Source: JACKHO01 sp041398745 (GTDB lineage Bacteria; Planctomycetota; Planctomycetia; Planctomycetales; Planctomycetaceae). Taken from it: a DNA stretch of 64,000 bases. How positions within the stretch are numbered: the first letter of the stretch is position 1; each line of letters starts with the position of its first letter. The DNA lies in the NCBI GenBank assembly GCA_041398745.1, contig JAWKUB010000004.1:833974-897973 (forward strand). The letters are read 5' to 3'. A model generated the notes under the pieces. The model had not been told where the DNA came from and ran no database searches. It saw only the letters and a program-made list of their open reading frames with translations. Shown piece after piece: positions 35,903 to 43,900 of the stretch. A program made the translations under genes and the position numbers.

Positions 35903-36877
35903 ATGAGCCGTTCTCGACTCCTCACCACAGGTGGTCCAAACATTCTCGCCCTGCTTGTTGCCTGCTCCACCATTACCATCGTGGTCGCCAACTCAGATCC
36001 GGTGAACACGGGTGGGAGTCCGGGAGCCCTGAATGCCGCTTCATACAACGTCAGTGTGACGCTCCCACCCGCTCCAGCACTTCCCGAACAGCTCGAAGCA
36101 AACGCCGAAGGCGCTGAAGGAGAATCCAAGCCGAGCGAGTCGCTGCATCTTTCTGGCCATTGGGGGCTCAAGCTCAACACCGAAATGTTGCGTCGCGGAT
36201 GTCTGGAATTCGCCAACGTGGAGAGTTACACCGCCACGTTTACAAAGCAGGAGCGTATCGGCGGCGTAATGTCAGACGCTCAGGTCATTGATCTGAAAGT
36301 TCGTCAGGCTCCCTTCAGCGTCTACATGAAATGGCTCACAGGCGATTCCGGACGCCAGCTGATTTACGTTGACGGTCAGAACGAGGGAAATCTGCTCGTC
36401 CAGCCAGGAGGAATTCGCGGACGACTCACAGGCGTGCTGACACTCGATCCCGAAGGCACTTTGGCTATGGCTGAATGTCGCTACCCCGTCACCAAAGCGG
36501 GGCTCGTGAAGCTGGCAGAAACCATTATTTCTCACGAAGTGGCAGACCTGGGATGTTCTGGAGGCTACCGCTGTGAACTGCGAGATGGCGAAGAGTTCGA
36601 TGGTCGCCCGTGCTACCTGTTCATTTGCGAGTACGATCAGGAACACAATCCGGAGTATCGAAAGTCGGTCATGCACATCGACAAGGAACTGTCTTTGCCG
36701 ATTTGCGTCCGCAACTACACCTGGGGTGTCGACATTCCTCAAGAGAAACTGGACGAAGAAACTCTCGTCGAGTACTACGCCTTTACCGATTTGGAAGTGA
36801 ACCAGGCTCTAACTGACGAAGTCTTCGACCCCACGAATCCTGAATACCACCTGCGGGTGAAGAAGCGTCGCGACTAG
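35903..36877 (+). CDS. DUF1571 secreted protein
   Basis: The 324-residue product has an N-terminal signal-anchor (residues 13-30; a lipobox-like LLVAC at 17-21 is possible). A low-complexity linker is followed by a DUF1571 domain from about residue 95: NVESYTATFTKQERIGGVMS, then FSVYMKWLTGDSGRQLIYVD. It ends in YAFTDLEVNQALTDEVFDPT. This fold resembles lipoprotein-localisation (LolA-like) sheets; the role in planctomycetes is not known. The TAG stop is split by an IS630 insertion: the TA is the duplicated target and the G is the first base of the element. The reading frame thus still ends at the original place. Confidence 0.9.
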   Translation: MSRSRLLTTGGPNILALLVACSTITIVVANSDPVNTGGSPGALNAASYNVSVTLPPAPALPEQLEANAEGAEGESKPSESLHLSGHWGLKLNTEMLRRGCLEFANVESYTATFTKQERIGGVMSDAQVIDLKVRQAPFSVYMKWLTGDSGRQLIYVDGQNEGNLLVQPGGIRGRLTGVLTLDPEGTLAMAECRYPVTKAGLVKLAETIISHEVADLGCSGGYRCELRDGEEFDGRPCYLFICEYDQEHNPEYRKSVMHIDKELSLPICVRNYTWGVDIPQEKLDEETLVEYYAFTDLEVNQALTDEVFDPTNPEYHLRVKKRRD

Positions 36878-36897
36878 AGCATTTTTTGAAATGGTGT

Positions 36898-37497
36898 TCA
36901 TCGGTAGCCAGCGTGGTGGATGTAGTTTTGGCATTCGGTTTTTGTGAATTGGTCGAGCAGTTGGCCGATGCGTTTCCACAGGGCTTCCCGGGTGCATTCG
37001 GCGGATTGACGGAGCAGGGTTTTGAATTTCGAGAAGGCCAACTCGATGGGATTCAAATCAGGTGAGTACGGTGGCAGGAACATCAGGTCGGCACCGACTG
37101 ATTCAATCGCGTCACGAACGCCGGCCTGCTTGTGACTGCTGAGGTTGTCCATCACGACCAGGTCACCTTGATTGAGCGTGGGAACAAGTTGCTGCTCGAC
37201 GTACGCCAGAAAGAAATCCCCGTTCATCGCACCATCCAGAACGGTGGGTGCCGTCAGTCCAGTGGTTCGCAGGACCGCGACGAATGTGCTGGTTTGCCAG
37301 TGTCCGTGAGGGACATCGTCGATCACCCGCGCGGACGATGCTCCCCAACCATAGCGGCGTGCCATTTTTGTGTTGGCTCCGGTTTCATCGAGAAACACCA
37401 ACTGATTCACACGCCAGCGACTTGTCAGAATGCCCCACCAACGCCGCTGTTGCTGGACGTCAGGTCGCAGCTGCTCCGCGGCGTGCGTGACTTTTTT
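36898..37497 (-). CDS. IS630-family transposase, C-terminal catalytic part (frameshifted)
   Basis: This frame carries the DDE catalytic domain. It shows LVFLDETGANTKMARRYGWG with the first Asp, LVVMDNLSSHK with the second, and PYSPDLNPIELAFSKFKTLL with the Glu. Continuous reading requires a +1 (equivalent to -2) shift from the upstream frame at the A7 tract 37492-37498. After the shift the sequence continues as KKVTHAAEQLRPDVQQQRRW, which is the expected IS630 linker. The TGA stop lies in the left inverted repeat. No independent ribosome-binding site is obvious, so translation depends on slippage or frameshifting. Confidence 0.88.
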   Translation of the reverse strand, partial: KKVTHAAEQLRPDVQQQRRWWGILTSRWRVNQLVFLDETGANTKMARRYGWGASSARVIDDVPHGHWQTSTFVAVLRTTGLTAPTVLDGAMNGDFFLAYVEQQLVPTLNQGDLVVMDNLSSHKQAGVRDAIESVGADLMFLPPYSPDLNPIELAFSKFKTLLRQSAECTREALWKRIGQLLDQFTKTECQNYIHHAGYR

Positions 37498-37825
37498 TCC
37501 ACGTAATTCCCCATCGATTCAGTGTCTGCCACAGGGCCGACTCCGAAATTGACAGCGAAAGTTGTGCGATGAGTCCAGCTAACGTGAGACTCGAATTCTC
37601 ATCAATGGCCTGCTCGATTTCGGTTCTCCGATCATCGAGTTTCGATTTCCGTCCAACGTCTCCCTGGCGCGGCGTCAACTCTCCCGTTTCACGCCTGAGC
37701 GCCATCCAGTTGTAAATCGTGCGATCCGAAACGTCGAACCTTTGGGCCACCTCGTGGACCGATTCTCCCGCATCACACGCGTCCATTATCCGTTCCCGCA
37801 AATCCATCGACAGTGGCTTGGGCAT
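37460..37825 (-). CDS. IS630-family transposase, N-terminal DNA-binding part
   Basis: The 121-residue frame starts at MPKPLSMDLRERI, behind a perfect AGGAGG. It contains a helix-turn-helix (VHEVAQRFDVSDRTIYNWMA), then a second helical domain (LTLAGLIAQLSLSISESALW). Both bind the inverted repeats. It ends out of frame shortly after the A7 run at 37492-37498 and alone would be an inactive DNA-binding fragment, possibly a repressor of transposition. Confidence 0.88.
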   Translation of the reverse strand: MPKPLSMDLRERIMDACDAGESVHEVAQRFDVSDRTIYNWMALRRETGELTPRQGDVGRKSKLDDRRTEIEQAIDENSSLTLAGLIAQLSLSISESALWQTLNRWGITWKKSHARRGAAAT

Positions 37826-38035
37826 CACAGTCCTCCTTGACTGAAACCCTCTTACCACAACACGCAACGACAGGTGAATACCATTTCAAAAAATGCTCTA
37901 GAGGCCGGCAACGGCAATCCTGAGGTTGATTACCATCACGCAGCACCAGCGGTGATTCTGCCAGATTCCAGCACGCAGCGCGAGCAAGTGTGTCTATGCG
38001 CATGTGGCTCGCACAAGAAGGGGAAGTGCGTCAAC

Positions 38036-38626
38036 TCAAGTAATACTTGGGCGCGAGTTTGGCTGATCTTGAAGCATCGATGCACTTGAATTCTTAACGC
38101 TCCCATTCTGCGAAAATACGCCGCGGATAATTTGGACGACCTCCTGACGCGAAGGCGTCGTGTAGATTAGGTCGAACCACAGCTCTTCCGATTTGCACCA
38201 CGACCAAGTCCAGGAGTTTGCCTCGCGCGTTGCGCATTCTGGCGAAACCTTGAGGACCAAATGGTTGTACGTGTCGTACTCAAATACATGACGGCAGTCG
38301 CATATCTCATTGATTTTTAACTCGCTGCGTCCCCAGGGCATGATTGTGGCAAAACGAAGGGTATCCTTACCGAGCACAATCGCTTGCTCCTGATTCTTGA
38401 CCTGGTAAATCAAGTACGCCAGGACTGGCAAGCAGAACAACACGAGGAATAGCTTACAGACCCAGAACAGCTCAGGAGACTCAGTCAATGAGCCAGCCAC
38501 CATGCATGGGTAAATAAACAACGCAACCACTGCAATTCCCGCGTAGAGGTACCATTTGTTTCGGCGTACGAGGAGCGTATTTGCCTGCTGGGTTTCGCTT
38601 CGAATCTTCTCTGCTGTACCATCCAT
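38036..38626 (-). CDS. Hypothetical membrane protein with two N-terminal helices
   Basis: I do not recognise this 196-residue protein. It has a charged N-terminus, two membrane helices (about residues 26-47 and 54-74) and a soluble C-terminal domain of about 115 residues with beta-like strands and tryptophans. The arrangement resembles bPH-type or PH-like membrane proteins (LGKDTLRFATIMPWGRSELKINEICD, a strand-rich PH-like start), but this is only a topology similarity. It is divergent from the secreted hydrolase gene, with 79 bases between. Confidence 0.6.
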   Translation of the reverse strand: MDGTAEKIRSETQQANTLLVRRNKWYLYAGIAVVALFIYPCMVAGSLTESPELFWVCKLFLVLFCLPVLAYLIYQVKNQEQAIVLGKDTLRFATIMPWGRSELKINEICDCRHVFEYDTYNHLVLKVSPECATREANSWTWSWCKSEELWFDLIYTTPSRQEVVQIIRGVFSQNGSVKNSSASMLQDQPNSRPSIT

Positions 38627-38705
38627 TTGGCCGTTCCTCTACGTTTATTGGAACCGCAGTACACTGTTCCAAGAACAATCCCTTTTGCTGCACCGATTGT
38701 CTCCC

Positions 38706-40058
38706 ATGATACAACGTTCCTCAAGTACAATTCTCGCTCTGCTGGTTCTTCTGGCGTCTTCGGCGTTCGCTCAACAGCCTCCGTATGATGTCTTTCCCGA
38801 CGCAAACGCGCCGTACTATCGCGTGCGATACGAGGCTTCGACGACGCCCGGCGAGTTGCAATACGGCGTGAATTATACCGTCTGGATTCCACCCGGCGTG
38901 AAGACATTGCGTGGCGTGGTTGTGCATCAACACGGATGCGGCGAAGGTTCCTGCAAATCGGGACTGACGGGAGCCTTCGACCTGCATTGGCAGGCGCTCG
39001 CCCGGAAGCATGACTGTGCCCTGCTCTCTCCTTCCTATGAGCAACCACAAACCGCCGACTGCCAAATGTGGTGCGATCCCCGAAATGGATCAAGTGCCGC
39101 CTTCCAGCAAGGCCTCAAGGACCTCGGCGAGAAGTCAGGACATCCCGAGTTGGCAACGGTACCGTGGGCTTTGTGGGGACACAGCGGTGGCGGCCACTGG
39201 GCTGGCGGGATGGTGCTCATGCATCCTGAACGAGTTGCCGCCGCGTGGTTGCGTTCTGGCGTCCCATTGCTGGAAGCGAACCCCGATCGACCCGGCATCA
39301 AGGCGCACGACCTTCCGGAAGCGGCCCTGCAGGTTCCCATGATGTGTAACCCCGGCACCAAGGAAGGATTCAGCGTGAAGGACGGACGCTTCGCCGGCGT
39401 CTGGCCCGCAAATGAAACATTCTTCAACGCCGTCCGTTCCCGCGGAGGACTCATTGGCGTCGCGATCGATCCTCTCACCGCACACGAATGCGGTAACCAG
39501 CGTTACATGGCCATTCTCTGGCTCGACCATTGCCTGTCACAGCGACTGCCCGAAACAGCAGGCGGATCACTCCGCAAAATGCCGACAAATGGCGTCTGGC
39601 TCGCTCCGCTGGGGGGAACCGAGGCCCGCGCCGAACAGGAGTTCGATGGAAATCCCAACACCGCCGTCTGGCTCCCCAGCAAAGAAATTGCCGAGGCTTG
39701 GATGCAGTACGTCACCGATACAAAAATCACCGACACCACTCCCCCGCCTGCGCCAACCAACGTGCAGCTGAAAGGGAACGTCCTCACCTGGGAAGCCGAC
39801 GCCGACCTCGAAAGCGGCGTGTCGCATTTCATTATCGAACAGGATGGCAAAGTGCTGGCACAACATCCCGAAGAGAGCAAAAACCCCTTCGGCCGCCCGC
39901 TCTTCCAAAACCTCCAATACAGCGACACCCCCATCCAACCCCTTGCCGAAATGAACTTCACCCTCGAACCAACCAAGCAGAGTAAGGAGCATTCCTACCG
40001 GGTGCGGACGGTGAATACGGCGGGACTGGAATCGGAGCCGAGTGAGCCAGCGAAGTGA
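38706..40058 (+). CDS. Secreted alpha/beta-hydrolase-like protein with fibronectin-III-like C-terminus
   Basis: The start at 38706 (MIQRSSSTILALLVLL) gives a clean signal peptide cleaved after AFA (residue 22). The longer upstream frame overlaps the divergent gene and is rejected. The 450-residue protein has an alpha/beta-hydrolase core with RGVVVHQHGCGEGSC near the oxyanion hole and the nucleophile elbow WGHSGGG (Ser160). A later acidic/His pair may complete the triad (PLTAHECGNQ). From about residue 345 a fibronectin-type-III-like domain follows (TTPPPAPTNVQLKGNVLTWE, ending YRVRTVNTAGLESEPS). This suggests an extracellular esterase or polymer-degrading enzyme. The substrate is unknown. Confidence 0.8.
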   Translation: MIQRSSSTILALLVLLASSAFAQQPPYDVFPDANAPYYRVRYEASTTPGELQYGVNYTVWIPPGVKTLRGVVVHQHGCGEGSCKSGLTGAFDLHWQALARKHDCALLSPSYEQPQTADCQMWCDPRNGSSAAFQQGLKDLGEKSGHPELATVPWALWGHSGGGHWAGGMVLMHPERVAAAWLRSGVPLLEANPDRPGIKAHDLPEAALQVPMMCNPGTKEGFSVKDGRFAGVWPANETFFNAVRSRGGLIGVAIDPLTAHECGNQRYMAILWLDHCLSQRLPETAGGSLRKMPTNGVWLAPLGGTEARAEQEFDGNPNTAVWLPSKEIAEAWMQYVTDTKITDTTPPPAPTNVQLKGNVLTWEADADLESGVSHFIIEQDGKVLAQHPEESKNPFGRPLFQNLQYSDTPIQPLAEMNFTLEPTKQSKEHSYRVRTVNTAGLESEPSEPAK

Positions 40059-40061
40059 GTT

Positions 40062-40082
40062 CGGCCACGATCCGGGTGGCCG
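40062..40082 (+). terminator. Hairpin after the hydrolase stop
   Basis: A 7-bp perfect stem (CGGCCAC at 40062-40068 with GTGGCCG at 40076-40082) starts three bases past the stop. No T-tract follows, so it may be a weak terminator or an mRNA-protecting hairpin. Confidence 0.35.
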
Positions 40083-40187
40083 GGGCGTCCGGATACGTCT
40101 TGGCAATACGAGAAGCGAACAAACCAGGTTGATCATCGCAGGGGACAAAGGGTTCAAGCCCCAGGAATGCTGCTACACGTTGAGCAG

Positions 40188-43100
40188 TTACTTGCGAACT
40201 TCTAGCGCGTGATGTTCACACAACCAGCGGTACGTGTTGTCTGGCAAGCGTGTCCGCTTCAGTTCGCCCCACCGACCAGCGAGGTAATTGTTGGGGGCGA
40301 CTGATTCGAGGAATCGCACAAGGGAGGCGCGCAGGACAGCCGTACGTCGGTTGTCGCCGCGCAGGTCCTTGATGGATTCACCACTTTCGTAGGTTAATTC
40401 CAGGATCTCTTTTGGGCTCAATCCCTCGGGCGAGCCCGCGTTGAGCTTCAAGTTCCCGGCCAATGCCTTCATGAATGTCACGTCATTCTTGACGACATCA
40501 TTCACGTCGGCTTTTAGGGCGAGTGGCATTCCGGCAAATACAAGTTGCAGACCGGTTGCCAGGAGCATGGTGCCACCAGCAATCAAGGGCTTTGATTTCT
40601 CCCACCATTTTCGATTCTTTTTGAAACGAACCTGCCCGGGAACGTGGCGATGCATGTCGCCTTCGAATTCACACCAGGGCGTCAGCACATATGTCTGCTC
40701 GAAATAGGTTTGCGGATTCCAGGCACTACCGTCCTGCGTTCCGATAGAGAACAACGCGGGCGCTGATTTCTGGTGCCGCTCATCGAGCATGTCGCTCATA
40801 TGGCCGAGGTACTCTCGCAACTTCAGTTCGAGTTCCTGACGCAGTTGCGGAGCGAGACTGGCTTGGTCGTCCAGCAACTGCTGCAAGGCCTGCTGGTTTT
40901 GATTCGCCCAGTCGAGCAATAGTTCAATGTTGTGTACAAACGGTCGTGCCCAGTCGGGAGTTTCCCGAAGTTGTTTCCGCGTCCGCTCCGCCTCCTGACG
41001 AATAAGTCTTTCGATGTCGTTCCCGAAGCTCCCTATTCCCATTATCAAACGCATGGGGTCGACTTTGTGCCAGCCATCGGCGCAACTCACTTTGTCCTGG
41101 CTTTGAAGACAAAACAAGATGTCTTTTTCACGATGCATTGCACTGCACTGACTTTCTCCATTGGTGTCCTCATCGACAGTAATACATCCGAATGAGCGCT
41201 CAGGACGTAATCCTTGGTAGAACGAAAACACGGCACTGGCGTATGCGTCAATTTGATCCAGCATTTTCTGTGGAAATGGCGCACGGACCGTAATGCGTAA
41301 TGTCCGCTCTTCCGGGAGGAATTCGCACAAAGCCTCACTGCGAAACCGGTCTTCGCCCGTACGCAGAAACACTCCGTTGTGCCAGTACACACCCATGGGA
41401 GCCGTTGGCGATGGAGCAATCATGTGGTGGGTCTTAACAATGAACCGACTCATCAGCCCCATCGGCGGACGAATGTTTAACTTGTATTCGACACGGCGTT
41501 CTTTCACGTTCGGAACATTCGACCACGGAATTTGCGGTCGCAGGAAGCCGAATCTCAAGGGAACCAGACAGGCCTTCTCGTGGTCTTCCAGGTCATAGCA
41601 CAGTTCGAACTCACGCATGCAGTTGTGAAAGGTCGGGAAGAGGCCATTGTAGTTCTGTGCGTCCCACTCCTGCTGCATTCGGGCGAATGTAATTTCCCCC
41701 TGGTCGTCCTTGAGTTGGGAGTCTTCCATAATGTGACTAATGGCCTTCGTCAGCCACTGCGGTTCCAACACAATGAAATCCCGCAGGTCTGGGCAGTCTG
41801 GAAATTGAGTCAGAACCCCGAGACGCTCCAGCGAACGAGCAGCTTCGTCAAATCCATTTGCGTCGACGTTCGCGTCTTTGAATATCTGGTGTAGCTCGCT
41901 GCGGCTGATGTGTGTGTTGGTCTTGGCTCGTTTCTCGACACTTGTTTCAGCCGCTTGATAGGTGTTTGGCCAGGGGCGTCCCATGAATGGGAGATTGGAA
42001 GCACGGCGCATCAATTCCTTCTGCAGGTTTTCCACGCCAATGTTTCCATCGCAACCAACCGGGAACAGCCATTGATCGCCTCTGAGTAGATCGCCATATT
42101 CGGCGAGGAGTCGATCTTCTGGCAAATGGGGTGTGCGTTGTTCGCATTCGGTAATGACAATGGCAACCTGAGACCCCGGAGCGCGGGATCGAATGGTGTC
42201 CAGCCAATACTCCGCCCGGTCCATTCGAAATTGCTCCCGGCACTTGAAGACCAGAATGTACAGCGACTCGGTCGTTAGGAAGAACTGGTGGGTCTGATGG
42301 TTAATTTCCTGACCCTCAAAGTCCCAAATGTTTAGCGTGACATTTCGACTTTCATCTTTGGAATTCTCTGGATGCGGAAACGTCCATTGCTCCACATCCA
42401 CGCCACGCGTGGTCGGCTGGCTTTCAAATGGCTCCTCCCGAAGTGCACGAGACACACATGTCTTACCTTCTTGTCCGTCGCCCAGAATGAGTAGCTTCGC
42501 TTCGTAACGCTCGCGCGTACCTTTTGCTCGCTCTCGCAAATACGCTTTGACCGCGTCAAGGCCTTGCTTGTATGCCGCAGCTAGTCCGGGGTTTAGTGGG
42601 TTCTTGTCGAGCTTCAGCTCGCGTAACTCGTCTAACGCTAGTTCAGGTGGCAACTCTTCAATGCAATTTCCTTCAAGATTTAGAATCGACAAATTCTTGA
42701 GCTTGCAGAGCTCCAAGGGGATGGTCACGACCTTGCTTCTCGTTAAGTGCAACGTCGACAATTCCGTCAGTCTTCCGATTGCTTTCGGCAATGCCGTTAA
42801 TGCTTCATTTCCACTAAGGTCGAGCGTCTGAAGGTTTGCTAAGTCGAATATTGCGTCCGGTGGCTCGGTCAGCTTGTTCGAGTTGAGTGAGAAAGACTTC
42901 AGTTCCGTCAGGCGAGACACAAAAGAAATGTCCTGAAGTGAGTTTCCCCAGAGGTGCAGCGTCTGCAACTGCGAGAGCTGTCCCAGCGACTCCGGCAGCG
43001 CCGTCAGCCGGTTGTTGCCGAGATCCAACGTCTGCAACTGCGTGAGCTGGCCCAGCGACTCCGGCAGCGCCGTCAGTTGGTTGCGAGAGAGGTTCAGCGT

Positions 43101-43199
43101 CTGCAACTGCGTGAGGCTGGCCCAGCGACTCCGGCAGCGCCGTCGGTTGGTTGCGGGGAGATTCAGTCTCCTGCAACTGCGTGAGCCTGGCCCAGCCAC
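40188..43199 (-). CDS. LRR-Roc-COR (Roco) GTPase protein, main part of a disrupted gene
   Basis: This frame holds most of a Roco protein. The first 28 residues are out of frame; authentic sequence begins at about 43118 with SLTQLQTLNLSRN. LRR repeats run to residue 200. The Roc GTPase domain follows, with the P-loop GDGQEGKT (240-247) and switch II WDFEGQE (292-298). In place of the usual T/N-K-x-D base-recognition motif it has VITECEQR. A COR domain (about 400-620) and a long C-terminal region with a hydrophobic helix near residue 905 complete it. Roco proteins are GTP-regulated dimers; the bacterial roles are poorly known. The N-terminus lies in the separate piece at 43221-43676. Confidence 0.85.
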   Translation of the reverse strand: MAGPGSRSCRRLNLPATNRRRCRSRWASLTQLQTLNLSRNQLTALPESLGQLTQLQTLDLGNNRLTALPESLGQLSQLQTLHLWGNSLQDISFVSRLTELKSFSLNSNKLTEPPDAIFDLANLQTLDLSGNEALTALPKAIGRLTELSTLHLTRSKVVTIPLELCKLKNLSILNLEGNCIEELPPELALDELRELKLDKNPLNPGLAAAYKQGLDAVKAYLRERAKGTRERYEAKLLILGDGQEGKTCVSRALREEPFESQPTTRGVDVEQWTFPHPENSKDESRNVTLNIWDFEGQEINHQTHQFFLTTESLYILVFKCREQFRMDRAEYWLDTIRSRAPGSQVAIVITECEQRTPHLPEDRLLAEYGDLLRGDQWLFPVGCDGNIGVENLQKELMRRASNLPFMGRPWPNTYQAAETSVEKRAKTNTHISRSELHQIFKDANVDANGFDEAARSLERLGVLTQFPDCPDLRDFIVLEPQWLTKAISHIMEDSQLKDDQGEITFARMQQEWDAQNYNGLFPTFHNCMREFELCYDLEDHEKACLVPLRFGFLRPQIPWSNVPNVKERRVEYKLNIRPPMGLMSRFIVKTHHMIAPSPTAPMGVYWHNGVFLRTGEDRFRSEALCEFLPEERTLRITVRAPFPQKMLDQIDAYASAVFSFYQGLRPERSFGCITVDEDTNGESQCSAMHREKDILFCLQSQDKVSCADGWHKVDPMRLIMGIGSFGNDIERLIRQEAERTRKQLRETPDWARPFVHNIELLLDWANQNQQALQQLLDDQASLAPQLRQELELKLREYLGHMSDMLDERHQKSAPALFSIGTQDGSAWNPQTYFEQTYVLTPWCEFEGDMHRHVPGQVRFKKNRKWWEKSKPLIAGGTMLLATGLQLVFAGMPLALKADVNDVVKNDVTFMKALAGNLKLNAGSPEGLSPKEILELTYESGESIKDLRGDNRRTAVLRASLVRFLESVAPNNYLAGRWGELKRTRLPDNTYRWLCEHHALEVRK

Positions 43200-43565
43200 T
43201 CCGGCAGCGTCGTCAGTTTGTTAGCCGAGAGGTCCAGCTTCTGCAACTGGGTAGCCCTGCCAATCGACGCTGGCAGCATCGTCAGTTGGTTGCCTGCGAG
43301 GTTCAGCGTCTGCAACTGCGTGAGCTGGCCCAGCGACTCGGGCAGCGCCCGTCGGTTGGTTGTTGGAGAGGTGCAGAGTCTGCAACTGCGTGAGCTGGCC
43401 CAGCGACTCGGGCAACGCCGTCAGTTGGTTGTGGGAGAGGTTCAGCGTCTGCAACTGCGTGAGCTGGCCCAGCGACTCCGGCAGCTCCGTCAGTTTGTTG
43501 TTGGAGAGGTTCAGCGTCTGCAACTGCGTGAGCTGGCACAGCGACTCCGGTAGCTCCGTAAGTTT
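42960..43565 (-). repeat. Tandem 69-bp leucine-rich-repeat DNA array
   Basis: About nine near-identical units encode 23-residue leucine-rich repeats (LPESLGQLTQLQTLNLSNNK and variants). Most units are 69 bp. Three, at roughly 43065-43134, 43135-43204 and 43342-43411, are 70 bp through a single extra base. These three insertions put the middle of the array out of frame; the net change is zero. Shadow frames on both strands repeat AGPAHAVADAEP-like or RLQLRELAQRL-like text and are artefacts. Confidence 0.88.
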
Positions 43566-43676
43566 CTCTGAGTCGTCAGCATTCCACTTGCAACTCAAAT
43601 CGAGTGCAGTCGCGCCCGTGCGGAGTGCTTCCTCGATTTTCTCTTCCGCTTGTCGATACGCCTCGTCTTTTGCCAT
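43221..43676 (-). CDS. Roco protein N-terminal fragment (LRR start)
   Basis: This piece begins MAKDEAYRQAEEKIEEALRT, a short helix, then LDLSCKWNADDSEKLTELPE and three good 23-residue leucine-rich repeats. After HLSNNQ the frame is lost at an extra C near 43347-43350, and the last residues (from PTGAARVAG) are frameshifted nonsense. The true continuation in the next frame reads ASIGRATQLQKLDLSANKLT. The start codon lies 224 bases from the left end of the IS4 element. It should be regarded as the 5' part of the same gene as 40188-43199. Confidence 0.82.
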   Translation of the reverse strand: MAKDEAYRQAEEKIEEALRTGATALDLSCKWNADDSEKLTELPESLCQLTQLQTLNLSNNKLTELPESLGQLTQLQTLNLSHNQLTALPESLGQLTQLQTLHLSNNQPTGAARVAGPAHAVADAEPRRQPTDDAASVDWQGYPVAEAGPLG

Positions 43677-43803
43677 GACCTGCCTCTGGTCTTGAGTTCC
43701 CGCGTGCCTGCCAAATTACCGGATTTGTCACCACTCCGACTGCAGGAAGTTATACCCCATCGCGGCAGTGGTGTCTTGCTGGGGGGCGGAAGTAACAATA
43801 CGG

Positions 43804-43899
43804 AGGGTGCATCCGATAAATGGTGGTCGCGCTTCAATTCCCCCTCTCCCCCACGGTGTACCATGCAGTGCTTCTCGACTTTCATTGTGGGGGAGAGGG
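43804..43899 (+). repeat. Box-plus-palindrome interspersed repeat, left copy
   Basis: A 23-bp box (43804-43826, containing GGTGCATCCGATAAATGG) is followed after 15 bases by a perfect 12-bp inverted repeat. Its arms are CCCTCTCCCCCA at 43842-43853 and TGGGGGAGAGGG at 43888-43899, with a 34-base loop. The box recurs inverted at 46576-46598 with 20 of 23 matches, also next to a C/G palindrome. The IS4 element is inserted one base past the right arm. Confidence 0.75.
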
Positions 43900-43900
43900 T

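Larger units (their letters stand above)
36877..37898. mobile_element. IS630-family insertion sequence with TA target duplication
   Basis: This 1022-bp element has 24-bp terminal inverted repeats (36877-36900 and 37875-37898) differing at one position and starting GAGCATTTTTTGAAATGG. TA is duplicated on both sides (36875-36876 and 37899-37900), the hallmark of IS630/Tc1-mariner transposition. It encodes a transposase in two frames joined at an A7 run. The near-identical ends and open frames suggest a recent, possibly active copy. Confidence 0.95.

Noticed and set aside
40140..40170. T-arm-like GGGTTCAAGCCCC suggesting a tRNA
   Set aside because: No acceptor, D or anticodon arms can be placed around it.
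42954..43553. Long open frames on the opposite strand and in other frames over the LRR array
   Set aside because: They are read-outs of the 69-bp DNA repeat (a multiple of three keeps every frame open), with repetitive Leu/Arg/Gln or Ala/Gly text.
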